Origin: Auxenochlorella pyrenoidosa
Taxonomy: Eukaryota > Chlorophyta > Trebouxiophyceae > Chlorellales > Chlorellaceae
Length of the DNA: 64,000 bases
Assembly (NCBI GenBank): GCA_001430745.1
Contig: KQ482042.1
Span: forward strand, 1,309,656-1,373,655
Direction of reading: 5' to 3'
The notes beneath the pieces are model-generated. The model made no database searches. It had not been told where the DNA came from and saw only the letters and a list, made by a program, of their open reading frames with translations. Both the position numbers and the translations under genes were made by a program. Within the stretch, counting starts at the first letter, position 1. Each line of letters opens with the position of its first letter. Of the stretch, positions 53,804 to 64,000 are shown piece after piece.

Positions 53804-56800
53804 TCAGCGCTGCAGGATGGGCGGCGGGGAGGGGTCTGGCACAGCCCGCACCCCGGTGTGGACCTGCTCCTGGAACAGAACTTTGTTGGAACTCGAGTCC
53901 AGGACCAAGACGGTGACGCATGCACCTGCACATGGGGGTGCGCAGCGCGTGCGTGAGCAGGACGGCCCATGCAAGCAGAGGGAACACGCCTGCCCGCGAT
54001 GCTCCCCATGGCCCCGCAGTGCCAGCTGCCCCTTGCCCTGCCTACCAGCGCCCGTTTGGTCGCAGCCCTGAACGAATGCCTGTACCAGGCTGCAGCGCAA
54101 GTGGGGCGAGACAAGTGCGGGGGCAAGCTGTCAGCAGGGGAGCCGCGCTGCAACTTGAAAGATATCATCCAACACCCCGGGTTGAAATACAATGACGGCG
54201 CCTCGGCTCGCAGCCTCAGCAGCTCAGTGCGCGCATCTCACGCTGCCTGCGGCACAGGCGGCGACGCCTGCTGTGCTCAGCCCCTCCATGGGCCACCCCG
54301 GCCCCCCAACCCCGCACCCCTGGTTCGCCTCACCCCATGACTTGTGTCGGGTCGTGCATCTCGGGCGAGTCGACGAGGGCACGGAAGGCTGCGCTGCTGT
54401 CAGAGTCATCGGCGCAGACCTTGGTGGTGAGGCAGTAGGCCGCCACCGCCGCGTCCTCCCCCCCGGCGGCCAGGGCCTCCACCAGCAGGGGAGCGGCCTG
54501 CTCTGCCAGGGAGCACATGCGTGCGGCAAAGGCCTGCGGGGGTCGGGGAGCGCTGCGGCACAGTAAGCTCTGGGTTGGCTGCCTGAGAGGGGAGCACAGC
54601 CATGGTGGAGGCTCGGCCACGCACAGCGCAGCGCTGGCAGCACGCTCACATCAAGCTTGGCCTGGGGCGGTGGATAATTGGCAGATGGCCCTGCGGCAAG
54701 GAAGGCTTGACAGGGCTGCGTGTGCGAGGCGGGTGTGCATAGTGCAGGCGACGGGCGCATGCTTGAGGTACACGCATTGTCGCCCGTGAGGCAGGTAGGC
54801 AGTCAGCGTGTGAGCCATGGCAGGGCTAAGATAGGCTAGGAGAGGCAGGGGGAGGCTTGGAGGCGGCCGGCCCTCACCCCAGGTCGAGTTGGGCGTGGGC
54901 ACAAACTCGCCAATGACTGCGCTGTACTCGCTGCACTCCCCCTCTGCGCCGCCAGATACTGCCAGGTAAATGTTGCCCGCAGGCACCGTCTCAGACCCGC
55001 CTGCTGCCTGGCCGCTGCAGCCCGCAGTGATGTCTTGGCTGCAGGCAGAGCGCCAATGGGAAGCCAAGTGGGCAAGGTCTTGCCGCCAGCACAAGACAGT
55101 GACGCGCTTCCTAGCGGTTCGGGGAACTGCCGGCCAGGCAGTGGTGGCTAAGAGGCCGGGCTGCCAGCCCAGCCAGGCACCGCAGGAACCAGCACACATC
55201 GCCACGACTCACAAGGGAAGGGTCACAATCAGATCGTTGGATGCCGTCAGCGTATCCTTGCACGCTGAGCCCAAGGCGTCCAGCGCAGCGCAGCACGGGG
55301 AGAAGGGCGATGTGGCGACCCCGCCGCAGCTGGCAACCGCCTGTTGGAAGCCCGGCAGGCAGCCCTGGGGCGTGTCGGGGGCCGGGCCCACGTGCACCGC
55401 TGTGCTATAGATCACACCCTTTGAGATGGGGCTCTCCACCACCAGGCTGCAATCAGTTCCAGGCCAGGGAGGGCGCAGTGCGTTCAATGCAACTGTCTAC
55501 CGCGCTACGTAATCATTACGTAATGCCTGCCACCCGTTGCACATGCGATCGCACATGCGTCAGCAGAAACACATCCACCCGCCTCACCGCCCTGCGGGCT
55601 GGCCAGGCAGCCCTTCGCGCGCGCGCTGCTGCGCAGCTGGAGCCCTGACCTGACGCAGAAGTTGATGCCATCGGCATCTGCCGCCGCCACCATGGCGCGT
55701 GCATATTTGAGCGCGGTGGCCGGGGAGTTGAGCGCCTCGCCGTTGATCAGCTCGTCGGCCAGCCAGTCCCACAGCGCAGCCTGGTCCCCCTCGCGGCAGG
55801 TGTAGAAGTACATGGCCGCCAGGGCAACCTGGGCGGCCGTCCCGCCGGCATCCATGGCGGCCAGCCACTCGGCGGCGGCGCCGGTCCGGTTGGCGCACCA
55901 GCGGTCGCCCAGGGCCTGCGGGAGAAGGTGCACCGTGGCGGATACAAGGGTGCCCAGGTGTTCGGCAGCGTCGGCTGGCCAGGCGCGAGCAGGCAGGCGC
56001 AGCACTGGCATGTGCAGGGCAGCAGCGTACGCCGGGCCGGCTCTGAAGGCAGGTGCAGGGGCCTTGCTTGGCGCGCACAATGATTTCAGCGTCTGTTGGC
56101 ATGCCGTTGCCGGTGGCAACTGCAAGCAAGCACAGGTGGATAAGTGGCAGGGTGCAGGTCAGCCATCGGTGCTTGCCAGCAGGGCGCCCTCTGTGCACCG
56201 TCAGCCGTGCTTGCTGGGGAAGTGGCGGTGCTGGCTGTGGTGGTTACCTGCTCTGCTCTCTGGGCGTCGCCATTGCTGTCTGAGCCGTGAACACGCCTGT
56301 CAAGTTGATAAGGCTACAACTATTGCACAGGCAAGTCATCCCGCACTCAGGGCTCACCCCATTTCGGGCCGCCACCATCAATAAAGCTGCGCCAGCAAGT
56401 AGGGGCAGGGATGGGGGTATGGTGTCCCGCTGCCCCTAAGCAACAATCAAGTGCCTTCTGCCCAATGTTGGTCCCATGCAACGGGTGAGTGGTGCCCACC
56501 AACGCGAACCGCGCACAGCAGCTCAGCCAGCCTGGTGCACCCGGCACACCTCCTGTTTACTGAATTGTAGTCGGCGCAGACGACTCCATCAGCGACTCCC
56601 CTCCACGCCAGCACGACTGCGCCGGCTGGAAGCTCGGTGCTGTTGCCCCCAAGGCCCGGGACGCCGATGGAGCACGACTCAAGAAGGTCGGTCCTGCACC
56701 CAGTTGGTTGGGAAACAAGCATCCGAGTGCATGGTGTCATGCAGGAAGGTATTGCCAACACGCAAATAAATACAGCCCCCTGCCCGCACCATATGTGGGG

Positions 56801-58149
56801 CCCATATTCCTGGCCTTCAGCCGCGGCGGCCATCTGCATTCTGCTTGCGTGCCCCACCCACGATTCCTCCAGCACCAACTAGCACTGCACGCTCACACAT
56901 TGCCGTCTGCTGCGCCGCTAGTTTCTGCAGGCTGGCTGGCCACCACGGCGGACAGGCAGGGTGTGCCGAGTGCACTGAGAGCACCGCAGCATTCAAAGCC
57001 GGGGTCAGTGCCATTGCCGCAGGTTGCAATGGCAGCATCGTAGTCGCTGGCGCACTGGGAGGAGACCTGCAGCAGGTTGGCTTGGCAAGGGATGTCGGAG
57101 CAGACATCCTGAAAGATTCAGACGGCTGCCAAGGCGGGGAAAGTTGCAGAGGTAGTGGGCGAGCAAACCTCCCGCTGCCCCACATTGTGCTGAAGGGTGA
57201 GCTGCAGCAGTCCAGGCTCCATCGCCCGCCGCTGTGCTTGCCTGCTGTCCCCGCGTGCAGTGCAGTACACCGTTGCCCGCCGAACACCCTGCAACCAACT
57301 GCTCCCCTTCCACAAAGCCAGGCGGCCTCAGCCCACGCACCTTGTCCACCCATCCACTGACCACCATGCCTTGCTCGGCGCCGTCTTGCCGCTGCGGCTG
57401 CCCCCCGCCCGCAAACAGCTGGCACAGGTAGCCCCCCCCGGTCTCGTCGTAGGACCATTGCCTACAGAAGGGCATGTGCGAGCGTAGGGGGGATGGCTGT
57501 GGCCAGGCCTGACAAGCCAGGGACTTGCTGCAACAGCATGAAACACACAGCAGGCGACAAGGAGACAGCATGATAGCGCTCAGCCTGCCGGCCTGGATGC
57601 TGGCCATGCAAGTGGGCCCGGAAGCGCTGCCCGCTGCCCTGCAGGGACCCCACCGCCTCACGTGCACTCCTCGTTTCTCTGGCAGTCGAGACAGCACCTG
57701 CGAGGGGGGGCTCAGAGTGTCAATGCTGCCACGGCCTGCAAGGGGCATGAATGTCCTCTCCCCAGCCCCCACCCCCCTTTCGAGCTGGCTGGACTGCTTG
57801 AGGAGCGAGTTTGTGCTGGTCCAGGCACCTGTTCCAGCTGCGCTGCTCCTTGTAGGTGATGTCCTTGAGCTTCTGGCCCCCCACCCAGCGCCTCCCTATG
57901 TATGGATGGCATCCGCCGCCCGAGGACCTGCGCGGTGGTGTGCCCAGCAGCAGGGACAGGGTGCAGGCCTGGTCGCTGTCACTCGTGAAAGAGTATGGCC
58001 TTCTAACAGGTAGAGATAGGGCAGGAGACTAGGGTGCATGCAACGCTGAGGAGAACATGAGGAGCTCACCGGGATTCATTCTGACCGCTGGCGCAGAGCA
58101 GTGCAGCAAGGAGCAGGACTCCTCGGAGCAGGTCGAAGCCCGCAAGCAT
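53804..58149 (-). CDS. Secreted cysteine-rich protein with duplicated exon blocks
   Basis: Family not recognised. Exons, 5' to 3': 58149-58070, 58002-57829, 57697-57662, 57461-57341, 57201-57169, 57108-56897, 56693-56550, 56386-56358, 56119-56079, 55915-55650, 55446-55213, 55038-54878, 54690-54650, 54533-54334, 54089-54046, 53925-53804; 645 aa, phases agree throughout. It starts MLAGFDLLRGVLLLAALL, a signal peptide cut near CASG. A PAN/Apple-like module follows (SWNRCCLDCQRNEECTQWSY, then GYLCQLFAGG). The rest is two copies of a roughly 235-aa unit. Each has a CC module (CASDYDAAIATC and ECCGALSALGTPC versus CLPGFQQAVASC and PCCAALDALGSAC), a beta-like module (SCSIGVPG versus GCSGQAAG, ending PKWG versus STWG) and a helical module (RWCANRTGAAAEWL versus RMCSLAEQAAPLL). 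A partial third copy forms the C-terminus. Likely extracellular or cell-wall; function unknown. Confidence 0.75.
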
Positions 58150-58817
58150 CTGCGACACGAAATTGGGACCTCCTGGAGCATATGTGATGCCTTTGATTGA
58201 AAACAAATCCTGACCAGCTGGCGCAAGCAGCCAAGGCTCTAAAGATTTTAAGCATGCAGCGCGGCAGATGCGGCGTCGCCGCTGCTACTGCCGCTAGCAG
58301 ACTGCACGAAGCCCTCGCTTGAACCGCACGCACGCACATGCACACAAGAGCGATCAAGAACTTGCGTCCCACCTCTTGGGCTGGTTGCGCTGCTAAAAAG
58401 CGAGCGGTCCACACCCACTCGCGAAGCGCAAGGGTTTTGTCCGGAGCGTCGGCAGTGTCGCAGGGTTCGTCAGTCCCCAGCGCCAAATCGGCTGTGTCGA
58501 TGTCCCGATTTTCGAGGGCAGCAGTGGCAAAGGGAACACGGCAGTACTGCGAACAAGGTCCTCCTCGAGGCCACTTGCCTCCAGATCGTCGCTGCAAACT
58601 TACACAAGTCGATGGGAGCAAACACGCAGCGCGATGTGCCGGGCAGCTTCCTCCCCAGCAGCGCACAGCATGAGCTGCCAGCCGCCACTGGCTGGGACTT
58701 TCGGCGCTGCATCGATTGGGTCGGCATTGCACAAGGGGCGGGGCACATGTGTCATGCTGCTCCCTGCTGCCCTTGTCGGTCTTCAGCTCGCTGGCAAGCT
58801 CCAGGCAGCTGCCCTCG
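58150..58817. other. Upstream region of the secreted-protein gene
   Basis: 668 bp between a minus-strand start and the stop of the next minus-strand gene. TTACA at 58600-58604 is a possible TGTAA signal of the upstream gene, 214 nt past its stop. The remainder should hold the promoter of the secreted-protein gene. No exon was supported. Confidence 0.45.
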
Positions 58818-61257
58818 TCAGTAGTCGGCCGCGGGCGAGTCAAAGTCGTCGTACTCGCCGCTCTCCTCGCCCTCGTCGTCATACTCCCCCATCAAGTCCT
58901 TGAGCGACTCCTCATCCCACCCGCCGAGAATGTCCTCCTACAGGCGGGGTGTTGGCAACGGCGGCGGCAGCAGCTGAGGCAGGAGGCCAGGGCCAGGGGA
59001 GGCCAAGGTGCGCGAGCTGCCCGCCCTACGGCACTGAAGCTGGTCCGGCCTGGGGCCCCAGCGATGGCAGGCACGCTGCCCAACATGCAGTACAGGGCGG
59101 CCGCCCTTGCTTCCCGGTCCATCGCTGTGCACAGGCTAGGCCCCTCCACCAGGTGCTGGGCAGCCTCCCGGCAGTTCCGCGGGGGACCGGCGGGCGCCCC
59201 CTCACCTCCATCTCTGGAGCGGCGCCATCGTCCGCAATGCCCAGGCCGCCGACGCCCTCCCAGCTATCCCCAAGCGCCTGCACGCCTGCGCTGCCCGCCT
59301 GCATGCCCGCCAGCCAGTGCACATCATAGGCCTGGTGGGGGGGGGGGGGGGGGGGCACGGGAGGGAAACAGACAGGGGCTTAGCCTTGCTGGCACGGCGT
59401 CGAGGTGGGTAGCAACTAGCGACTGCTGTGCATCGCGTGCGGCGTGCTGCAAAGCCGACGGACACGCAGGGCTGGGCTGAGCCAGATGCAGACTGTGACG
59501 CTTCACCGGCGCTGCAAGTTTGCTTTGCCCGTGCTTTGCACCCCTCCAACGCCTGCAACTCCCCCGCAACGCCTGCCCTGGCAGATTGACCCGGCCACCC
59601 CAGGGCGCCCGCGCCTCGGCCTCACCGTCTCAAACTCGCTCTCATCAATGGTGCCCATCTTGCGCGCCTCCTCCAGCGCCGCCAGGTACTCGGCCAGCCG
59701 CTGCTGCTCCAGCTGGCTGCGGGCGCAGCGGGGGGAGGCACCGCCACCGACTGAGACGCGAGCAGGGCAGCCCTGCACCAGGCAGTCGGCTCGGCTGCAG
59801 CCGTGCAAAAGCCTTGGGGCGTTTCTCATGGGTGGACGCCCGGCAGGCAGCGCCCCCTGTGTGCATGGCTGCGCCACGCTGGGCGCCCCAAGCGCACCTC
59901 AGCGCGGGCGCCGAGTTGATGCGCGCCTTGACCGCGTTCTCCCAGTCGGGCAGGCTCTGGATGGTGTCGATGGTGACCACGTCGTCCCTGCAGGGGCGGC
60001 GGGCAGGCAGGGGCGGCGTGAGGCAGCCCAGCCATGAAGCGACAGTCGCCTGGGCGCGGCGCAGCGTGCTGCGCCACCACCAGATGCGCCCCACGTTCAA
60101 CAGGCAGATAAACGCCAGTGCCAGCGTTGGCAGCCCCTGGAGTGGTGTGTGGAGTGGCCAGGCGCGCCCCTCACCGTATGCGCAGGCGCAGGTCCTGGGG
60201 CGGCGTGTCGGGCGGCGCGAGGCGGTGCACCTCGCAGCGCGACAGCGTGGCGGCCTTGCCGTCCATGACGTAGATGGTGTCAAAGCTGAGCTGCACCTCG
60301 GGCTCCGAGGCCACCTGGGGGATCAGGTAGTAGCGCCACACCTGTGCAGGCCAGGGAGCGGGGCGGCAGGGGCGGCGGTGGGTGGGACTGCAAAGCCGGC
60401 AGGCGCAGGCAGGAGAGCCGGACGTGCCTCCACGCCGCGAGACACGCAGCAGGGCCAGGTGCCCTTGCAGGCGGCCCCTGCCCCCCCACCCACGCCCAGC
60501 GGGAACGGCTGCAGGCGCCGCCCGGCCCTCACCCACGACTTGGGCTCCTTGCCCCCGATGGCGTCCCCCGGGTAGTAGCTGTACCAGGGCGTCACCATGT
60601 ACCGCTGCTGCCCCTGGGCCACGCTGTCCAGCCCCTGTGGCCGCCGCCACGCGCTGCTGCTGTAGTCGACGGCGTCGTCGCTGCTGCCGTCCACCTCTGT
60701 GTTCACGTACGAGTCGTGCAGGTCCAGCTGGCCGTCGGGGCTCTCCGCCACCAGGAACTCGCAGCCCTCCTGCCAGGTGGGGCCAGGCAATCAGGGCAGG
60801 GTGGGCAGGGAAGGCTGAGGAGGGAGAGCGAGCCTTCAGGAGGCGCGGCAGCGGCAAGGCGTGGCGCTGTCTTGCATTGCCTTTATGGGCGCATTGATCT
60901 GTGTTCCAATGTGCTGAACCTCACCAGCTGGAAGGAACGGTACCCTGGCCGTCCGGCTACCAGCTCGGCCGGCTGCTCCCCCTCCTCTGTTGCCTCTGTC
61001 GCTGCCGCCGCTGCCGCCAGTGAGCGCCGCCGCCGTGCCCTGCTGCTGCCGCAGCACTGCTGCTGCTGCCGTGAGGAAGCTTGGATTGCTGCCACCATGG
61101 GTCTGCCACCTCGCCAGCCCGCTTCTTGCTGCTGACAGGTGCCCAACGCCGGCATGGGAGGCTGGGCGCTGCGGCAGACAGCCTCCCGGCCGCTGTTCAG
61201 CCGAGCAGCATGTTGCAGCTGCATGCACGCCGCTTGCAGCGCGGCGCACTGCGACAT
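58818..61257 (-). CDS. Plastid-targeted protein of unknown function, acidic C-terminus
   Basis: Not recognised with certainty. Exons, 5' to 3': 61257-60925, 60769-60533, 60341-60175, 59987-59898, 59716-59626, 59331-59206, 58937-58818; 387 aa. The first about 95 residues (MSQCAALQAACMQLQHAARL start, Ala/Arg/Gln-rich, then RRRRSLAAAAAA) look like a plastid transit peptide. A globular middle reads RPGYRSFQLEGCEFLVAES, then RYMVTPWYSYYPGDAIGGKE, then WRYYLIPQVASEPEVQLSFD, then APPDTPPQDLRLRIRDDVVT, then SLPDWENAVKARINSAPAL. A Glu-rich helix (QLEQQRLAEYLAALEEARKM) and a strongly acidic tail (EYDDEGEESGEYDDFDSPAA) close it. The aromatic/proline content of the middle looks like a conserved soluble domain. 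It is divergent, 265 bp from a thylakoid-lumen protein gene, which agrees with a plastid role but does not prove one. Confidence 0.7.
59337..59355. repeat. Homopolymer G19 (C19 on the coding strand)
   Basis: Nineteen consecutive G. On the minus strand it is a C19 tract directly before the splice acceptor of exon 6 of the plastid-targeted gene, serving as its polypyrimidine tract. Confidence 0.9.
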
Positions 61258-61522
61258 GGTGGTCGCCCGCAAAAACTGTGCAAAGGGAGAGCAGATACGG
61301 CCGTTCTATCCTTGCCGACAGTAATCAGCAGGTGCAATGCTCCAGCTAGAATGCATGCAATCAACAGTGGGTGCCTGCCCGCAGACCACGTGCTGTGCTG
61401 GCCGGCCGCAGCTGCCAGCCACCACAAGGAAGCACTTGAAGGGGCGATGGCGATTGTCGCCTGTTCATCGGCATCGGCACAAACATTCTCATCCAGTCAA
61501 AACGCCTGTAGGACCCTCCGCT
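61258..61522. promoter_or_regulatory. Divergent promoter between two plastid-protein genes
   Basis: 265 bp between the ATG of the unknown plastid protein (minus) and that of the lumenal pentapeptide protein (plus). No TATA box was seen. The short distance suggests a shared promoter. Confidence 0.5.
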
Positions 61523-63734
61523 ATGTCGAGCGCTATTCTGCTGTCGTCCAGCGCTGGCGTGGCTGGCGCTCGCCAGATCCGGCAGCAACGCAGCCGCCGT
61601 GTGGCCGCAGTGCAGTGCAGCGCTCACCAGCAGCAGCAGGGCGGGCCGCTGGCGGTGGGCGCAGGCGCCCTGGCAGCAGCGATCCTGCTGGTGTCCACGC
61701 CGGCCGGGGCAGAGCTGAACAAGGTGAGGGGGTCGACTGTGGGACATGAGCAGTAGCTGTGAATGGTTACGGGTGGCTAGCAGATGTATGCCAGCGGAGC
61801 CCATGGCAATGTCGACCTGCTCTCCCTTGGCCAGCACGTAACTCGCAACGCAAGCTCCTGTTCTTGAGGTATGCACCATGCCCTTCGCTACCCCTGTTGC
61901 AGTATGAGTATAACGCAGGCGGAGAGGTGAGCAGCAGCTTATCATATAGACGAGCAGGAGATGGTTGGAGCGCGGCAGGGCCTCGTTGCGCTGGCCGGGC
62001 GCCCCTGCAGGTTGTGCAGCTGTCTCACACCGGCCGCTCTTTTTCTTCTCCAAACTCTGTCTTCACAAGTGCAGTTCGGCGTGGGCACAGCCCAGCAGTA
62101 CGGCGAGGCAGACGTGAAGGTGAGGCGGGGTTTTATGGCGAGGGGACAAGAGTCGATCATGCTGCATGTCGCACGTGGCGCCGCCTGCACCCCTGGCTGG
62201 CACGATGTTGCCGACCCCGTGTCCGCCCCGGCAGCAGTGCCCTCCCTTACAGCCTGCCCTCCCCATGTCCTCCTCTTCCCCTGCAGGGCCGGGACTTTAG
62301 CAAGCAGGACCTGCAGCGCAGCAACTTCACCTCGGCCGATGCGCGCGACGCCAACTTTGCGGGCTCCAACCTGCAGGCGCGCCCCCCGGCAGCCCCGGCG
62401 CACCGTGCCCATGCCAGCCCGCCAGAAGGCGGCATTGGTAGAAGCAGGCTGCGTGTCCCCCCTTGCACAGCCCGCGCATTCAGTTGGTGCAGGTTTGGCA
62501 GAGGCTTGAGCCTCACCCCCCTAGCTTCCTCCCCCCCAACACCCACCTCAACCCCCCGCCCCCCCCCCGCAGGCCGCCTACTTCATGAAGGCGGTGCTGG
62601 CGCGCACCAACTTTGAGAACGCCGACCTGTCTGACGCGCTCATGGACCGCGCTGTGATTGTGGAGGCCAACCTCAAGGGAGCCATCCTGCAGGTGCCCGG
62701 GCGCCCCGCCCGCTGTGGGCGCTCTGCCGTGCCTGCTGAGTGCTGTGTGCGGTGGTTAGGGTGTGCGGCAGCTCGCCAGGCTGGCCAGGCACGTGCAGCG
62801 GGCCCGTGGGAAACCCCGGCCGCAGACGGGCACGGCGGGACGCCGGCAGGCGCCAGCTCCACGGGTGCAGAGTGCGTTGGCGGGCCGGCGACGAAAGCGC
62901 CTTTTGTCTTAAACAAAGGGTCGCCGCCGTGTGATCGGCTCTGCGCCACCAGAGCATGCTCCTGCTCAGCCGCCCTGGCGCCACCGTCCTGCTGCAGCGC
63001 GCCGTGCTGACGCGCAGCGACCTCGCGGGCGCAGACATCTTTGGCGCCGGTGGGTTGCCCAGCCCCGGGCTCTGTGCGCTCTTTCAAGGCAGCGTTCAAC
63101 CTCGCATGTGGCAGCGCCCGCTGGCCAGCCTAGCTTGCCGCGCCTGCCTTGTTTGGGCCAAAAAGCTGGCGGGGCGGGTGTACAGAGCCCTCTGGCCAAC
63201 GCTGCCTTCCCTCCCGCCTGCTGCAGACTTCACCAACGCTCTGGTGGACAAGTCGCAGCAGATGGTGAGTCCACAGGCGTCAGCCGGTTCACGTCAGGCC
63301 CGCAAGCGGCCCTCCCTGCTTGCCCTTGATACATGTACTCCTGCAGCCCCTCCCATCTGCCACCCAACCTGTGCGATGCCTGCCTGCTCCCCTGCCCCTC
63401 TGCCCCCTCCCCAGGCGCTCTGCAAGTATGCCGACGGCGTCAACCCCGTGACTGGCATCAGCACCCGCAAGTCCCTGGCCTGTGGCAGCTCCCGCCGCTT
63501 CAAGGCCTCCTCGCCCAGCAACCCCGAGGGCCCGCAGGCGCGCCACGCTGCCAGCTGCTGCTCGCATGCGCATTGGGCGTGGGACCTGCCATTCTGCGGT
63601 TGATGCAGCTGTGCAGGGGTGCAGCTGTACGCGTGCCGACAGTGCTGGCCCCCACACCCGGATTGTCTGCGCTGCAGGTGTCCCAGGAAGAGAAGGACGC
63701 ATTCAACGCCAGCGTGCCTGTCTACCGCCAGTGA
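61523..63734 (+). CDS. Thylakoid-lumen pentapeptide-repeat protein (TL-type)
   Basis: Exons: 61523-61723, 61903-61926 (24 nt), 62075-62119, 62287-62376, 62573-62692, 62998-63049, 63227-63264, 63415-63537, 63678-63734; 249 aa. The N-terminus is a bipartite targeting signal: a basic stroma-targeting part (RQIRQQRSRRVAAVQCSA) and a hydrophobic lumen-transfer part (VGAGALAAAILLVSTPAGA) with an AxA cleavage site. The mature part holds pentapeptide repeats A(D/N)LxX: SNFTSADARDANFAGSNL, then AVLARTNFENADLSDALMD, then RAVIVEANLKGAIL, then RSDLAGADIFGADFTNALVD. These fold into a right-handed beta-helix. The C-terminal CKYADGVNPVTGISTRKSL and ACGSSRRF match plant lumenal pentapeptide proteins of the TL20.3/TL17 kind, whose exact role is not settled. 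Introns 4 and 8 have unusual GC donors (CAG|gcgcgc). Confidence 0.88.
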
Positions 63735-64000
63735 AGCGCGCCCAACTTCCCTTGGCCCGGATGCCCAATGAGGGCAACTCTGCAGGGACAGGCCGAACTG
63801 ATTTAAGAGCTGGGGTTCTGTCCCAACGTGAATGCCACTCTTCCCATCCTCCTCTGCCTCTGAAAGTATGATGCCTGCTCGCAAGCAAGCAGCCGCGCCC
63901 CCTTGCACTTTCCTGCGTCCTGAATTCCTTCCCACACGTGCCTGCCGAACACTTCGTCCCCACATGCGCCGGCAGAACCGCAGCTCGCTGCACCTCTGCC
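63735..64000. other. 3' flank of the lumenal protein gene
   Basis: 266 bp with no recognisable exon or TGTAA signal before the window ends. Confidence 0.5.

Overview
The window is nuclear DNA of a GC-rich unicellular green alga, most likely a Chlorella-like chlorophyte. Evidence for this: about 17 genes split by roughly 155 short introns (mostly 60-350 nt), TGTAA-type polyadenylation signals downstream of several stops, plastid-targeted proteins (a RimM homologue, a thylakoid-lumen pentapeptide protein) and mitochondrial proteins. No operons, tRNA or rRNA genes, CRISPR arrays, transposons or viral genes were seen. Two assembly gaps are present: 10263-10659 (inside an intron) and 38430-39217 (inside the 3' part of a gene).

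Layout, left to right. UMP synthase (minus, runs off the left edge) is head-to-head with DPH6 (plus). DPH6 is tail-to-tail with mitochondrial propionyl-CoA carboxylase beta (minus), which is head-to-head with a small CMC4-like twin-CX9C gene (plus). Next come a membrane-anchored class-3 lipase (plus, to 20418), an MscS-like channel (minus), an unrecognised helical protein (minus) and RRP7 (minus). RRP7 is head-to-head with plastid RimM (plus). A Pep12-type syntaxin (minus) is head-to-head with an IBTK-like ankyrin/RCC1 gene (plus, contains the second gap). Tudor-SN (minus, 23 exons) is head-to-head with a GT4 glycosyltransferase (plus), followed by a SufS-like gene without the catalytic cysteine (plus). 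A secreted cysteine-rich protein built from duplicated exon blocks (minus) is followed by a plastid-targeted protein of unknown function (minus), which is head-to-head with a thylakoid-lumen pentapeptide-repeat protein (plus).

The genes do not form one pathway. Several divergent pairs share short promoters of 265-500 bp. Some pairs are thematically matched: RRP7 with RimM (ribosome assembly in two compartments), PCCB with CMC4 (mitochondrion), and the unknown plastid protein with the lumenal protein (plastid).

All gene models were built by hand from splice signals, reading phase and similarity to remembered protein families. In every complete model the exon lengths sum to a whole number of codons. 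The most interesting items are the secreted protein with exon-for-exon internal duplication (53804-58149), the SufS-like enzyme whose active-site cysteine codon reads as arginine (50312-53518), a CMC4 homologue with a long Gln/Glu tail, and frequent GC-AG introns (about 11 of 155).
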